Shown: in pieces, positions 52,186 to 62,429 of the stretch
How positions within the stretch are numbered: the first letter of the stretch is position 1
How the letters are laid out: each line of letters opens with the position of its first letter
Assembly: GCF_030505395.1 (NCBI RefSeq)
Contig: NZ_CP130044.1
Location: forward strand, 1,101,001 to 1,165,000
Source of the DNA: Asticcacaulis sp. ZE23SCel15
Lineage (GTDB): Bacteria > Pseudomonadota > Alphaproteobacteria > Caulobacterales > Caulobacteraceae
DNA length: 64,000 nt
Direction of reading: 5' to 3'
Program-made: the position numbers and the translations under genes
The notes under the pieces: generated by a model
What the model saw: only the letters and a program-made list of their open reading frames with translations
Databases searched by the model: none
What the model was told of the DNA's origin: nothing

Positions 52186-55100
52186 ATGGACGACAATGCC
52201 CTTCGCCGCCCCGCAACCACCGGACAGGATGAGGCCAGGCAGGATGAGGGAAGGGCAGGGCCTGCGCTGATCGCGGCCTTTGCTGCGGCCCTTGGCGTGC
52301 CACCTGAGCAGCTTATCCCGGCGCAAAGTGCCTTTGTCCACCAGATCATCGAAGACTACGATCCGGAAGAACTGTCCGATCTCGCCCCCGCTGATCTGGC
52401 GCGCCATCTGGCCGAATTCTGGGCCATGGGCGATGTTCGCGAAGGCGGCAATCAGGTGCTGACCCGGCTTACGGCGGCGGGCGGCTATGATATCTTAAGC
52501 GTCATTCAGTCGGATGCGCCCTTCATAGTCGAAAGCCTGATGGGCGAACTGATCGATCAGGGCGTGTCGATCCGTTCCATGTTCCATCCGGTGGTGGCGG
52601 TTGACCGTGATGTTAATGGTCGCCGTGTTGAGGGTGGACCGGCTAAAGAATCGATGATCATGGTCTTTGTCGAGCGCCAGCCGTCGGAAGTCCATAGCCG
52701 GATTCTGGAGGGGGTCGATAAGACCCTGAATGACCTGCGGCTGGCGGTGCTGGATTTCCCGCGTATGCTCAAGTTGCTGGCCCATGAGATCGAGGCGCTG
52801 GAGGGCTTAAACGCTAAAATCGATCCGGCCATTCTGGATGAAAACCTGGCCTTTCTACGCTGGGTGCAAAACAACCATTTCGTTTTCCTGGGCGCCAAGG
52901 GCTATGTCTATCCGCGTGACGCCGATGGCGGATATACGCAGGAGGGGCCGCTAAACCTGTTGCAGGAAGGCTTTGGTATCCTGCGTGATGCTGACCGCCC
53001 GATCCTGCGCCGCACCTCCGAGCCAGCGGTCTTGAGCGCGCAAATCCTCAATCAGCTTGAAAATTCTGAGCCGGTGACGGTGGCCAAGGCCAATCTCAAG
53101 TCCCGCGTCCACCGCCGGGTTTATATGGACTATATCGGCATCAAACGGTACGGCGAGGATGGCAAACCGTCCGGTGAGGTGCGCTTTGTCGGCCTGTTCA
53201 CCTCTGAGGCCTATGATCGTCCGGCGTTTGAAGTGCCGCTGATCCGCAAAAAGGCCGATTACGTCCTGACCCAATCCAAAGTGATCGGTTTCAATAACGG
53301 CGGCTATGCCGATAAGCGCCTGAAAAACATCATCGAGACCTATCCGCGCGATGAGCTGTTCCAGATGGAGGCGGCCGATTTGCTGCGCATTTCGCGCGGT
53401 ATTTTGCATCTGTCCGACCGTCCGCGGGTGCGGATATTTACCCGGCCCGATCCGTTCGACCGCTTTATCTCCGTGCTGGTCTATATCCCGCGTGAGCTTT
53501 ATCAGGTCGTCCTGCACCAAAAGATCGGGACGCGTCTGGCCGACGCCTTTATGGGCCGCGTGTCGGCGGTTTATCCCTATGTCAGCGACAGTTTGCTGTC
53601 GTGCCTGCACTATATCATCGGCGTGACACCGGGTGATCATTTTGATCCGTCGGTGGCCGATCTTGAAACTGATATCGAAAACCTGACGCGGGCCTGGCCA
53701 CAAAAGGTTGAGGCGCTGGTTCACGACGGTGATCCGCAAACCATATTGGGGCTGGACGCCTTTCCGGGCGATATCCGCTGGCATGCCTGGGCGCGGGCTT
53801 TACCGAGCGGCTATCAGGAGCGCTATGACCCTTACGAGGCCGTCAGGGATATCTGGTATCTGTCGCGGCTGGAGGCGTCATCGCCGCTCAATTTGCGCGC
53901 CTATCAGCGGCTGGAGGATTCGGAAACCCAGTTTGCCTTTAAGCTTTATCAGCGCGCCCGCACGGCCATTGCCCTGTCGGATATTCTGCCGATCCTTGAC
54001 AATATGGGCCTGAAAACCCTCGAAGAAGACGGCAGTGAAGTCATTGTCGATGGGCCGGACGGCAAGACCTATTTCTGGGTACACGAATTCATCGTCCATT
54101 CGCCGACAAAGATCACGGATTTCGCTGCCTTCAAGCAGCACTTTGAGCAGGGCGCCTTGGCCCTGTGGCAGGGGCTGACCGAAAACGACGGCTTTAACGC
54201 CCTGCTGGTGACGGGGGCGGATTGGCGTCAGACCGCCTTGCTGCGGGCCTTGTGCCTGTACCGGCAGCAATCGGGCCTTGATCCATCGCCTGCGGTGCAG
54301 CAGCAGGCCTTGCGTGAAAACCGCGACGTGACCGAAGCTCTGTGGCACTATTTTGAGCTGAAATTTGATCCCGCCGGTGGTGATATTGCGGCCCGCACAA
54401 CCGAGGTTGAGGCGGCCAAAGCGCGCATCGACACCCTGTTGCAGGCCGTGTCCAATTTCGAGCAGGACCGTGTGCTACGCCGTCTGGCGGCCCTGATCGG
54501 CGCTATGGTGCGCACCAACTATTATCAACCTGCTGCCGATGGCCAGCCGAAAACCTATATCTCGTTCAAGGTCAAAAGCCGTGACCTGATCGACCTGCCC
54601 GACCCCAAGCCGTTCCGCGAAATCTTTGTCTGGTCGCCCGATGTTAACGGCGTACACTTGCGCTTTGGGCCGGTGGCGCGTGGGGGCCTGCGCTGGTCCG
54701 ACCGTAAGGATGATTTCCGCACCGAGGTCTTAGGCCTCGTCAAGGCGCAGCAGGTCAAGAACGCTGTCATTGTGCCGGTCGGCTCCAAGGGCGGGTTCTT
54801 CCCCAAATCCCTGCCCAAGGGCGGCACGCCCGATGCCATTCGCAATGAGGCCATTCGCGCCTATAAGACCTTCCTGTCGGGACTGCTCGATCTGACCGAC
54901 AATATCGGCCCCAAGGGTGAGATCGTGCACCCGGCCTCGGTCGTTATGTGGGATGAGCCCGACCCTTATCTGGTGGTCGCCGCCGATAAGGGCACGGCCA
55001 CGTTCTCGGATATCGCCAATGGCGTCTCGGCCGATTATGGCTTCTGGCTGGGAGACGCCTTTGCCTCTGGCGGCAGTGTGGGCTATGACCACAAGGCGAT

Positions 55101-57096
55101 GGGCATTACCGCGCGCGGAGCGTGGGAGGCGGTTAAGCGCCACTTCCGCGAATTGGGTAAGGATATCCAGTCTGAGCCGTTCACCGTGGTCGGTGTGGGC
55201 GACATGTCGGGCGATGTGTTCGGCAATGGCCTGTTGCTGTCGCGCCAGACCAGGCTGGTCGCGGCCTTCGATCACCGCGATATTTTCATAGACCCTAATC
55301 CGGATGCAGAGGCGTCGTTTGCCGAGCGGGAACGGCTATTTGCCCTGCCGCGCTCAAGCTGGCAGGACTATGACAAATCCCTGATTTCAGCGGGCGGCGG
55401 CGTGTTTTCGCGCGGCCTGAAATCGATCGACCTGACGCCGGAGATTAAGGCTCTGCTGGGGATCGAGGCCGACGCGGTCTCGCCGTTCGACCTGATGCAA
55501 GCCATTCTTAAGGCGGAGGCGGAACTGCTTTATTTCGGGGGCATCGGCACCTATGTCAAAGCCCCGGCCCAGAGCCACCTTGAGGTCGGCGATAAGGCCA
55601 ATGACGCCATTCGCATCGATGCGACCGAAGTGCGTGCCCACGTCATTGGCGAAGGCGCTAACCTTGGCATGACACAGGCCGGACGGATTGCGGCGGCGCA
55701 AAACGGGGTACGGCTCAATACCGACGCCATTGATAATTCCGCTGGGGTTGACTGCTCCGACCATGAGGTCAATATCAAGATCTTGCTGGGCTCTCTGGTA
55801 ACGGGTGGCCGGATGACCATGCCGGAGCGTGATGCGCTGCTGGCCTCAATGACTGATGATGTGGCAAGCCATGTGCTGCAGCATAATTACCGTCAGACGC
55901 TTGCCCTGACCTTGCAGGAAGCCAGTGCCTTTGCCGATAATGGTGCGGCCCAGATGTTCATGTCGGGGCTGGAAAAGCGCGGAAAACTGGATCGCAAGGT
56001 TGAGGGCCTGCCCTCAAATGCTTTGCTCGAAGCCCGCAAAAGCCAAAATCAGGGACTGTTCCGGCCGGAATTGGCGGTCACCACGGCCTATGCCAAGATC
56101 GTGCTGTTTGACGACATTGTGGCCTCATCGGCGCCTGATGATGCGGCCTTTGAGCGGATGCTGATCGATTATTTCCCGCACGCCCTGCATGGTTATGTCA
56201 ATGAGATCAACGGCCACCGCCTGAAGCGGGAAATCATCAGTACGGTTCTGGCCAACGATATCGTCAATATGACCGGTGCCAGCTTCCCGGCCCGACTGAT
56301 GAAATCCGCCGGTGTCGACGCGCGCGTGCTTGTGCTGGCGTTTGAGACGGCAAGGCGGCTGTTTGGTCTTAATGCGCTGTGGGATCAGGTCTCCGCGCTC
56401 GATAATATCATTCCGGCGTCGGCCCAGACCGCGCTCTATCAGGAAATCGCCCTGTTCCTGCGCCGCCAAACCTACTGGCTGGCGCGTCGGTTCGGCACAG
56501 AAGGCAAGGCGGTTGATGAGCTGGTCTCAAACTACCAGGCCGGTGTCACCGAACTGCTGGCTCACGGGCCTGATCTGATCAGTCTTTACGATAGCGGCAA
56601 TGTCGCGCGTCGGCTTGAGCGGCTGAAAGCGGCGGGTGCGGACGAAGCCCTGGCGGGCCGGATCGCCTATCTGCGCTCGTTCACCAGTGCTACGGATATT
56701 ATCGACCTGTCGGAAAAGCATGGCTTTGATCTTAAGGCCGTAGCGCGGCTCTATTATCTGGCCGGTGAGCGGTTCGGCTTTGATCGCCTGCGGGCGGGGG
56801 CCAATGAGCTGTTCAGTGCCGATCCGTGGGACCGCATGGCCCTGCGTCGCCTGACCGAAGACCTGCTGGCCGAACACAAAAGCGTTGTAGCGGCGATTTT
56901 GGCCAGCGGATCAGAGCTTACCGATCCGGCGGCGCAACTGGCCGACTGGGCCGAGGCGCACAAAGCGCTTATTGATCCGGCCCGTCAGATGATAGAAGAT
57001 ATCGAGCAATCCACTCAGGGGGCCGCCGCATCCTGGAGTTTTGCCAAACTGACCATCGTTAATGCGGTGCTCAGGGAATGGATCAACAGGTTATAG
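52186..57096 (+). CDS. gdhB: NAD-dependent glutamate dehydrogenase, 180-kDa class
   Basis: The 1636-residue protein matches the giant NAD-GDH class in length. It has an N-terminal ACT-like/helical regulatory region, then a catalytic core with GPVARGGLRWSDRKDDFRTEVLGLVKAQQVKNAVIVPVGSKGGF (about 824-870; two active-site Lys). A dinucleotide-binding region follows, with VVGVGDMSGDVFGNGLLLSRQTRLVAAFDHRDIF (about 1003-1036) and RAHVIGEGANLGMTQAGRIAAAQNGVRLNTDAIDNSAGVDCSDHEVNIKILL (about 1150-1201). The long helical C-terminus is typical. It deaminates glutamate to 2-oxoglutarate in amino acid catabolism, consistent with the branched-chain blocks earlier in the window. It starts 112 bp after the GH130 gene and is probably its own unit. 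Confidence 0.96.
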   Translation: MDDNALRRPATTGQDEARQDEGRAGPALIAAFAAALGVPPEQLIPAQSAFVHQIIEDYDPEELSDLAPADLARHLAEFWAMGDVREGGNQVLTRLTAAGGYDILSVIQSDAPFIVESLMGELIDQGVSIRSMFHPVVAVDRDVNGRRVEGGPAKESMIMVFVERQPSEVHSRILEGVDKTLNDLRLAVLDFPRMLKLLAHEIEALEGLNAKIDPAILDENLAFLRWVQNNHFVFLGAKGYVYPRDADGGYTQEGPLNLLQEGFGILRDADRPILRRTSEPAVLSAQILNQLENSEPVTVAKANLKSRVHRRVYMDYIGIKRYGEDGKPSGEVRFVGLFTSEAYDRPAFEVPLIRKKADYVLTQSKVIGFNNGGYADKRLKNIIETYPRDELFQMEAADLLRISRGILHLSDRPRVRIFTRPDPFDRFISVLVYIPRELYQVVLHQKIGTRLADAFMGRVSAVYPYVSDSLLSCLHYIIGVTPGDHFDPSVADLETDIENLTRAWPQKVEALVHDGDPQTILGLDAFPGDIRWHAWARALPSGYQERYDPYEAVRDIWYLSRLEASSPLNLRAYQRLEDSETQFAFKLYQRARTAIALSDILPILDNMGLKTLEEDGSEVIVDGPDGKTYFWVHEFIVHSPTKITDFAAFKQHFEQGALALWQGLTENDGFNALLVTGADWRQTALLRALCLYRQQSGLDPSPAVQQQALRENRDVTEALWHYFELKFDPAGGDIAARTTEVEAAKARIDTLLQAVSNFEQDRVLRRLAALIGAMVRTNYYQPAADGQPKTYISFKVKSRDLIDLPDPKPFREIFVWSPDVNGVHLRFGPVARGGLRWSDRKDDFRTEVLGLVKAQQVKNAVIVPVGSKGGFFPKSLPKGGTPDAIRNEAIRAYKTFLSGLLDLTDNIGPKGEIVHPASVVMWDEPDPYLVVAADKGTATFSDIANGVSADYGFWLGDAFASGGSVGYDHKAMGITARGAWEAVKRHFRELGKDIQSEPFTVVGVGDMSGDVFGNGLLLSRQTRLVAAFDHRDIFIDPNPDAEASFAERERLFALPRSSWQDYDKSLISAGGGVFSRGLKSIDLTPEIKALLGIEADAVSPFDLMQAILKAEAELLYFGGIGTYVKAPAQSHLEVGDKANDAIRIDATEVRAHVIGEGANLGMTQAGRIAAAQNGVRLNTDAIDNSAGVDCSDHEVNIKILLGSLVTGGRMTMPERDALLASMTDDVASHVLQHNYRQTLALTLQEASAFADNGAAQMFMSGLEKRGKLDRKVEGLPSNALLEARKSQNQGLFRPELAVTTAYAKIVLFDDIVASSAPDDAAFERMLIDYFPHALHGYVNEINGHRLKREIISTVLANDIVNMTGASFPARLMKSAGVDARVLVLAFETARRLFGLNALWDQVSALDNIIPASAQTALYQEIALFLRRQTYWLARRFGTEGKAVDELVSNYQAGVTELLAHGPDLISLYDSGNVARRLERLKAAGADEALAGRIAYLRSFTSATDIIDLSEKHGFDLKAVARLYYLAGERFGFDRLRAGANELFSADPWDRMALRRLTEDLLAEHKSVVAAILASGSELTDPAAQLADWAEAHKALIDPARQMIEDIEQSTQGAAASWSFAKLTIVNAVLREWINRL

Positions 57097-57105
57097 GGCC
57101 CCTTC

Positions 57106-57573
57106 GTGCGCAAATTTTTGATTATTGCCGACGATTCCCCTGAGTTTCAGGCCGCGCTCACCTATGCCTGTGGGCGCGCGAAAGCGACCCAAGGGGTGGT
57201 GACCCTGCTTAGGGTTCTGCCGGAAACCGACTACACCCAATGGGCCGGGGTGCGTGATGAGATCGAGCGTGAACAACGGGCCGAGGCCGAATCCCTGTTG
57301 TCCAAGCTGGCCGATATTGCCGCCGTCAAATCGGGCCATCCGGCGGAAATCATTATCAAGATCGGCGCCGTGCGTGATGCCATCAAGGCCTTGATCTCTG
57401 AGGATCGGGGCTTGAAAATTCTGGTGCTGGCGTCGGCTTCGGGCCGTGATCCGGGGCCGCTGATTTCAAGCCTGATGCGCGATGGGGTGGCCAGTCTTGG
57501 CGGGGGGCGTCCTATCCCCATCACCATCGTACCGGGCGATCTGGATGAGGCGGCGATTCTCGATCTGGTCTGA
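57106..57573 (+). CDS. Universal stress protein (UspA) family
   Basis: The 155-residue protein starts at GTG 57106, ten bases after the glutamate dehydrogenase stop. It shows a UspA-like alpha/beta fold: RKFLIIADDSPEFQAALTYACGRAKAT at the N-terminus, VTLLRVLPETDY, and KILVLASASGRDPGPLISSLMRDG (about 103-126). This last segment is degenerate relative to the usual ATP-binding GxxGxxG motif, so nucleotide binding is uncertain. The close packing suggests co-transcription with gdhB. Its role in stress adaptation is inferred from the family. Confidence 0.82.
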   Translation: MRKFLIIADDSPEFQAALTYACGRAKATQGVVTLLRVLPETDYTQWAGVRDEIEREQRAEAESLLSKLADIAAVKSGHPAEIIIKIGAVRDAIKALISEDRGLKILVLASASGRDPGPLISSLMRDGVASLGGGRPIPITIVPGDLDEAAILDLV

Positions 57574-57715
57574 TGGGGCTTGTTTTTTGGGCGCTTTAGG
57601 GCCATGTGAGGCGTATGAGCGCAATCCAAAAAGTGTGAAGCGGTTTTTGGATAAATTGCGCGACACCCCAAAATCTAGGGCGACTATAGCGATACGGCCC
57701 TTCAGGAATTTGCCG

Positions 57716-58285
57716 ATGTTTATTCAGACCGAAGCCACGCCTAATCCCGACGTCATCAAGTTCATCCCCGGCCGTGAGGTTTTAAGCGGCGGATCACTGG
57801 ATTTGCGCAACGAAACCGAGGCGGAAAAATCACCGCTGGCTCTGGCTTTGTTTCAGATCGATGGCGTATCGGGCGTCTATTTCGGCCATGATTTTCTGAC
57901 CGTGCGCCGTGACCCGGAATCGGGCTTGATCTGGGCGCAGATCAAGGCACCGATACTGGCCGCGATTATGGATTTCTATAGTTCCGGCAAGCCAATTTTA
58001 AATGAGGCCGAGGCCGAAAAAGACGCGGTCGTCTATGAGGGCGAACTGGGCCAGATCGTGGCCGAGATCAAGGAACTGCTCGATACGCGCGTGCGTCCGG
58101 CGGTCGCCCAGGACGGCGGTGATATCGAGTTTGATCGCTTTGATGAAGATAGCGGGACGTTATGGCTACATATGCGCGGGGCCTGTTCGGGTTGCCCGTC
58201 CTCGTCGGCGACCCTGAAACAGGGTGTGGAATCGCTGATGAAGCACTATGTGCCGGAAGTAAAGCATGTGGAGTCGGTGCTTTAG
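57716..58285 (+). CDS. nfuA: NifU-family iron-sulfur scaffold protein (NfuA-like)
   Basis: The ATG at 57716 has AGGA nine bases upstream; the longer version from 57482 overlaps the Usp gene and is rejected. The product is 189 residues. An N-terminal Nfu_N domain begins MFIQTEATPNPDVIKFIPGREVL and is specific to NfuA/Nfu1-type proteins of alphaproteobacteria and mitochondria. A NifU-like C-terminal domain has RPAVAQDGGDIEFDRFD (about 125-141) and the cluster-binding CSGCPSSSATLKQGVE (about 160-175). It carries a 4Fe-4S cluster for transfer to apo-enzymes; MiaB, encoded nearby, is one possible client by cluster type. The next gene starts immediately after its stop. Confidence 0.93.
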   Translation: MFIQTEATPNPDVIKFIPGREVLSGGSLDLRNETEAEKSPLALALFQIDGVSGVYFGHDFLTVRRDPESGLIWAQIKAPILAAIMDFYSSGKPILNEAEAEKDAVVYEGELGQIVAEIKELLDTRVRPAVAQDGGDIEFDRFDEDSGTLWLHMRGACSGCPSSSATLKQGVESLMKHYVPEVKHVESVL

Positions 58286-58981
58286 GTGCTGGGGCTGGTT
58301 GTCGATACGTCGGTCGGTGCCTGTACGGTCGGGCTCTATGAAAACGGCCTGAATGGCCTGACGTGCCTTTATGATGATACCGCGCTGATGAGCCGCGGCC
58401 ATCAGGAGCATATCGGCCCGCAAATCTGGAATTGTTTCCATAAAACTGGAATTAAGCCAAAAGCCCTTAATCGCGTCTGTGTGACACTTGGGCCGGGGTC
58501 ATTTACCGGCCTTCGGGTTGGTTTGTCATTCGCCAAAGGTCTGGCGGAGGGGGCGGGTGTGCGTTTACGCGGCTTTTCAACCTTAGAGGCGATGGCCGCG
58601 TTTGAAGGGCTTACGGACACGCGACGTCTGGTGGTGATCGAGGCCGGACGCGGGCAGGTCTATGTGCAGGCCTTTGACGGTATGGCCGCCATCACGTCGC
58701 CTATATCATTGAATATTAATGATAATGAGGCCATAAGCGCTTATGCGGATATCTTGCCGGACGTGGGTGTTTTGACTGGCAATGGCGGCGATCATGTCCG
58801 GTCATACTGGCCGCAAGCTTTGGTCATACCGCAGATTTGCCCCTCAACTCAGGCCATGGCGCGTCTGGGATTTGATGATTTTGACCGTTCAGATGTTAAA
58901 CCGGTCTATATCCGTGAACCCGACGCCAAGGTGTCTGACAAACGGATTGTCCGCTTCGATACGGAGCGTCCACCGGCATGA
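58286..58981 (+). CDS. tsaB: tRNA threonylcarbamoyladenosine biosynthesis protein TsaB
   Basis: The 231-residue product starts at a GTG that directly follows the stop of nfuA. It has the ASKHA fold of TsaB: LGLVVDTSVGACTVGLYENG at the N-terminus, SRGHQEHIGPQI with the conserved metal-like His pair, and VTLGPGSFTGLRVGLSFAKGLAEG (about 69-92), which is diagnostic. It partners TsaD and TsaE in t6A modification of ANN-decoding tRNAs. Its stop overlaps the rimI ATG by four bases. The tsaB-rimI pairing is common in bacteria. Confidence 0.93.
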   Translation: MLGLVVDTSVGACTVGLYENGLNGLTCLYDDTALMSRGHQEHIGPQIWNCFHKTGIKPKALNRVCVTLGPGSFTGLRVGLSFAKGLAEGAGVRLRGFSTLEAMAAFEGLTDTRRLVVIEAGRGQVYVQAFDGMAAITSPISLNINDNEAISAYADILPDVGVLTGNGGDHVRSYWPQALVIPQICPSTQAMARLGFDDFDRSDVKPVYIREPDAKVSDKRIVRFDTERPPA

Positions 58982-59427
58982 TTATTGAGGATATTGGTCA
59001 ATACACGCCTGATATTTCTGTAATTCACGAACAAAATTTCGATTTTGGCTGGAAAGATTCTGAATTTATAGAATTATTAGCCAAAACTACGACCTTGGCT
59101 AAATATGTAAAAATAAATGATGAAATTCAATCGTTTGTATTTTTGTCATTTATTTCTCAAGAAGCAGAAATAGTAACCCTCGCGACGCGGAACGATGCGC
59201 ACAATCGGGGTCTGGCCACCGCGCTGTTAAACGACGTTATCGATGACCTGAAAGGTCGCGGATGCGAGAGCATTTTCCTGGAGGTCGCGGTCGATAATCC
59301 GGCGGCGCTGGCGCTATATAAAAAGCTCGGCTTTGAGCGGGTGGGCAAGCGTAAATCCTATTATAGCCGTCGCATCGGCCCGCCGGTCGATGGTGATGTG
59401 TTGCGGCTTAAACTGTCCGGCGGCTGA
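58978..59427 (+). CDS. rimI: Ribosomal-protein-alanine N-acetyltransferase RimI
   Basis: The 149-residue GNAT protein starts at ATG overlapping the tsaB stop. The acetyl-CoA loop is ATRNDAHNRGLATALLND (about 61-78; the usual pattern has R/Q-x-x-G-x-G/A). LEVAVDNPAALALYKKLGFERVGKRKSYYSR (about 101-131) is characteristic of RimI. It would acetylate the N-terminal alanine of a ribosomal protein. The first 200 bases are strongly AT-rich and use codons unlike the neighbours, while the rest is normal; the switch lies near 59185. The early part (about residues 1-65) matches RimI only weakly, so this half may have a separate origin. Confidence 0.85.
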   Translation: MIIEDIGQYTPDISVIHEQNFDFGWKDSEFIELLAKTTTLAKYVKINDEIQSFVFLSFISQEAEIVTLATRNDAHNRGLATALLNDVIDDLKGRGCESIFLEVAVDNPAALALYKKLGFERVGKRKSYYSRRIGPPVDGDVLRLKLSGG

Positions 59428-59552
59428 ATTTGGCCAGGGCCTGCGACATTCTGTCTTGCGCTTGCGGTCATCAATCCTTAAACCTGTGCTTCATTGGGTT
59501 TGGCCGCGTTGAAACCGCGTCGAATAAAGCTAATTACGGGAGCGTTGTCCTC

Positions 59553-59972
59553 ATGGATCGTATCGAAAAGCAGTGCATTGAAAAAGGCATGCGCATGACC
59601 GATCAGCGCCGCATCGTGGCGCGTGTCCTGTCTCAGGCGACCGATCACCCCGATGTTGAAGAGCTATATCGTCGCGCCGCCGCCCTCGATCCGCACATCT
59701 CGCTGGCGACCGTGTACCGCACCGTGCGCCTGTTCGAAGAAGCCGGTGTGGTCGAACGCCACGATTTCGGTGATGGCCGCTCACGCTATGAACAGGCTGG
59801 TGACGACCACCACGATCACCTGATCAATATCAAGACCGGTCAGGTCATCGAGTTTTTCGATCAGGAAATCGAAACCCTCAAAGAAGCGCTGGCGCAAAAG
59901 CTGGGCTTTAAGCTGGTCGGCCACAAGCTGGAACTTTATGGTGTGCCGCTCGACGAAGACACCAAGGCTTAA
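59553..59972 (+). CDS. fur: Ferric uptake regulator family protein (Fur)
   Basis: The ATG at 59553 has GGAG ten bases upstream; the product is 139 residues. The N-terminal winged helix is KGMRMTDQRRIVARVLSQATDHPDVEELYRRA, LATVYRTVRLFEEAGVVERHDFGDGRSRYE (about 11-84). The C-terminal domain has the metal/dimer motif GDDHHDHLINIKTGQVIEFFDQEIE (about 87-111). It resembles genuine Fur more than Zur or PerR. The gene has 125 bp of upstream DNA to rimI, so it may have its own promoter. It likely controls iron and possibly the nearby Fe-S genes. Confidence 0.9.
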   Translation: MDRIEKQCIEKGMRMTDQRRIVARVLSQATDHPDVEELYRRAAALDPHISLATVYRTVRLFEEAGVVERHDFGDGRSRYEQAGDDHHDHLINIKTGQVIEFFDQEIETLKEALAQKLGFKLVGHKLELYGVPLDEDTKA

Positions 59973-60078
59973 GACGTCCTTAAAGTCGCCTATACACACG
60001 GAGCTTCAATAGAGGCTTGTGGATAAAATCCTGTCTTCTCTCTTGAAAAAAAGGGCCCAAACGCTCATAAGCACCGGC

Positions 60079-61470
60079 ATGAGTGAAACCGTATCTCCCG
60101 AACCGTCTGCTGTACAAACGACAGGCCAAAAGCGCCTGCATATTAAAACCTACGGCTGTCAGATGAACGTCTATGACAGTGAGCGCATGGCCGATGTTCT
60201 GCGTCCGCTCGGCTATGTCATGTCCGATGCTCCGGAAGATGCTGATCTGGTGCTGCTGAACACCTGCCATATCCGTGAAAAGGCCGCCGAAAAGGTCTAT
60301 TCCGAAATTGGCCGCCTCAAGGAAATGCGCGAAGACAAAGAGGCCCGCGGCGGTGGTCGCATGACCATTGCGGTGGCCGGGTGCGTGGCGCAGGCCGAAG
60401 GGGCTGAGATCATGAACCGCGCCCCGGCGGTGGATCTGGTGGTTGGGCCGCAAGCCTATCATCAGTTACCGGAACTGATTGCGCGCACGACCCGCGCCCG
60501 TGGTGAGCGGCTGATGGCCGAGTTCGCGCCCGATGAAAAATTCGACAAACTGCCGGTTGATCGTGCCGTTTCCGGCCCGACCGCCTTTCTGACGGTTCAG
60601 GAAGGTTGCGACAAGTTTTGCACGTTCTGCGTGGTGCCCTATACCCGCGGTGCGGAATGGTCGCGTCCGGTGGCGCAGATCCTTGATGAAGCACGTCGTC
60701 TGGCCGATAAGGGCGTGCGCGAAATCACCCTGTTGGGGCAGAACGTCAATGCGTTTAATGGCGCAGATGCCAGCGGTGCGGAATCGACCCTGTCGCGCCT
60801 GATTGAGGCTCTGGCCGGTATCAACGGCCTTGACCGTATTCGCTATACGACCAGCCATCCGAACGACATGGGCGATGACCTGATCCGTGCTCACACTGAT
60901 ATTGCGCAATTGATGCCCTATCTGCATCTGCCGGTGCAGTCGGGGTCGAACAAGATCCTGCGCGCCATGAACCGCAAGCATACCCGCGAAAGCTATATTG
61001 AGCTGATCGCGCGTATTAAGGCGGCTAATCCTGACATCGCCATGTCGGGTGATTTCATTGTGGGTTTCCCCGGTGAGACCGATAAGGATTTTGAGGACAC
61101 GATGGATCTGATCCGTCAGGTCGGTTACGCCTCCGCATTCTCATTCAAATATTCAAAGCGTCCGGGTACACCGGCGGCGGCTATGCCGGGTCAGGTTGAC
61201 GATAAGGTCGCGGATGAGCGTCTGAAAGCGCTGCAAGCCCTGATCGTTGAACAACAGCAGGCTTTCAAGGCTGGCTTGGTCGGCCGCACCATCGACGTTC
61301 TGTTCGATAAGCGCGGCCGCCACAACGCGCAGGGCATTGGCCGTTCCCCGTGGCTGCATTCGGTATTCGCCGAAGATGCCGCCCACCTGATCGGGCAGAT
61401 CGTGCCGGTCAAAATCGTAGCCCTTGGCAACAACAGCCTTCAGGGTGAACTCATAAGAGAGATGGCTTGA
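60079..61470 (+). CDS. miaB: tRNA-2-methylthio-N6-dimethylallyladenosine synthase MiaB
   Basis: The 463-residue version starts at ATG 60079; a GTG at 60019 would give 483 residues and is also possible. The N-terminal methylthiotransferase domain has [34 protein letters not shown] and AGCVAQAEG, each with one cluster Cys. The radical-SAM motif is [18 protein letters not shown], and the TRAM domain ends the protein. It adds the methylthio group to i6A37 of tRNAs. Its stop overlaps the PhoH start by four bases, linking it to the conserved phoH-ybeY-corC-lnt run. Confidence 0.95.
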   Translation: MSETVSPEPSAVQTTGQKRLHIKTYGCQMNVYDSERMADVLRPLGYVMSDAPEDADLVLLNTCHIREKAAEKVYSEIGRLKEMREDKEARGGGRMTIAVAGCVAQAEGAEIMNRAPAVDLVVGPQAYHQLPELIARTTRARGERLMAEFAPDEKFDKLPVDRAVSGPTAFLTVQEGCDKFCTFCVVPYTRGAEWSRPVAQILDEARRLADKGVREITLLGQNVNAFNGADASGAESTLSRLIEALAGINGLDRIRYTTSHPNDMGDDLIRAHTDIAQLMPYLHLPVQSGSNKILRAMNRKHTRESYIELIARIKAANPDIAMSGDFIVGFPGETDKDFEDTMDLIRQVGYASAFSFKYSKRPGTPAAAMPGQVDDKVADERLKALQALIVEQQQAFKAGLVGRTIDVLFDKRGRHNAQGIGRSPWLHSVFAEDAAHLIGQIVPVKIVALGNNSLQGELIREMA

Positions 61471-62429
61471 GCACCGTAACCGACGATTTTATCGAACTGA
61501 GCGAAGACGGGGTGCTGGCCCTGATCGGCCCCAATGAGCGCTATCTGGCGCTGATCGAAGCGGCCTATAATGTGCTGGTCGAAACGCCGGGCGGTGGACT
61601 GACCATTACCGGCGATGTCGGTGGACGCCAAAAGGCCAAGGCGATATTTGCGGCCCTCCAGAAGCGCTTCGATAAGGGCCTCGATATCTCTGAGGCCGAT
61701 GTGCGGTTGCTGATCCAGAATCCGATGGGCAAGGCCCCGGCCTGGGCCGATCATCACTCTAATTCGCATGTCGTGGTCATGGGTCGTAAAGGGGCGGTCG
61801 TGCCCAAAACCGAAGGGCAAGCCGGTTATTTTCAGCAGCTACTCAGTAAATCGCTGGTGTTTGGTCTTGGCCCTGCGGGGTCGGGCAAGACCTTTCTGGC
61901 GGTGGCGCATGGCACACAGCTATTGATGAAGGGCGCGGTTGATCGTCTAGTGATCGCGCGTCCGGCGGTTGAGGCCGGCGAAAAGCTGGGGTTCCTGCCG
62001 GGTGACCTGAATGAAAAGGTCGATCCCTACATGATGCCGATTTGGCAGGCGCTGGACGATATTCTGGGGGCGGACGGTTTACGCAAACGCCGTGAACGTA
62101 ATGAGATTGAGGTCGCCCCTTTGGCCTATATGCGCGGTCGTACCTTGTCGAATGCCTATGTCATTATCGACGAAGCGCAGAACACAACCAAACAACAGAT
62201 GAAGATGGTGCTGACCCGTCTGGGTGAGGGCTCAAAGATGGTGGTGACCGGCGATCCGTCGCAGGTCGATTTGCCCAATGCGCGCGAATCCGGTCTGGCC
62301 CACGCGGTCGGTCTGCTGGGACGGCTGGAGGGGGTGGGCGTGTCGCGCCTGACCGCCGATGATGTGGTGCGCCATGAGTTGGTGGGGCGGATCGTGCGCG
62401 CCTATGATAACGAATTTAAGGAATCCTGA
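61467..62429 (+). CDS. ybeZ: PhoH family ATPase (PhoH-like, YbeZ)
   Basis: The 320-residue product starts at TTG overlapping the miaB stop. An N-terminal small domain (about 1-110) precedes the PhoH ATPase: Walker [22 protein letters not shown] (about 132-152), [28 protein letters not shown] (about 165-192), and Walker [42 protein letters not shown] (about 226-266). It is the usual partner of YbeY in rRNA or ribosome quality control, and ybeY follows directly with an overlapping start. Confidence 0.95.
   Translation: MSTVTDDFIELSEDGVLALIGPNERYLALIEAAYNVLVETPGGGLTITGDVGGRQKAKAIFAALQKRFDKGLDISEADVRLLIQNPMGKAPAWADHHSNSHVVVMGRKGAVVPKTEGQAGYFQQLLSKSLVFGLGPAGSGKTFLAVAHGTQLLMKGAVDRLVIARPAVEAGEKLGFLPGDLNEKVDPYMMPIWQALDDILGADGLRKRRERNEIEVAPLAYMRGRTLSNAYVIIDEAQNTTKQQMKMVLTRLGEGSKMVVTGDPSQVDLPNARESGLAHAVGLLGRLEGVGVSRLTADDVVRHELVGRIVRAYDNEFKES

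Noticed and set aside
52951-53784. Antisense open frame (277 codons) in gdhB
   Set aside because: Lies wholly inside a strongly conserved dehydrogenase gene; shadow of GC-rich codons.
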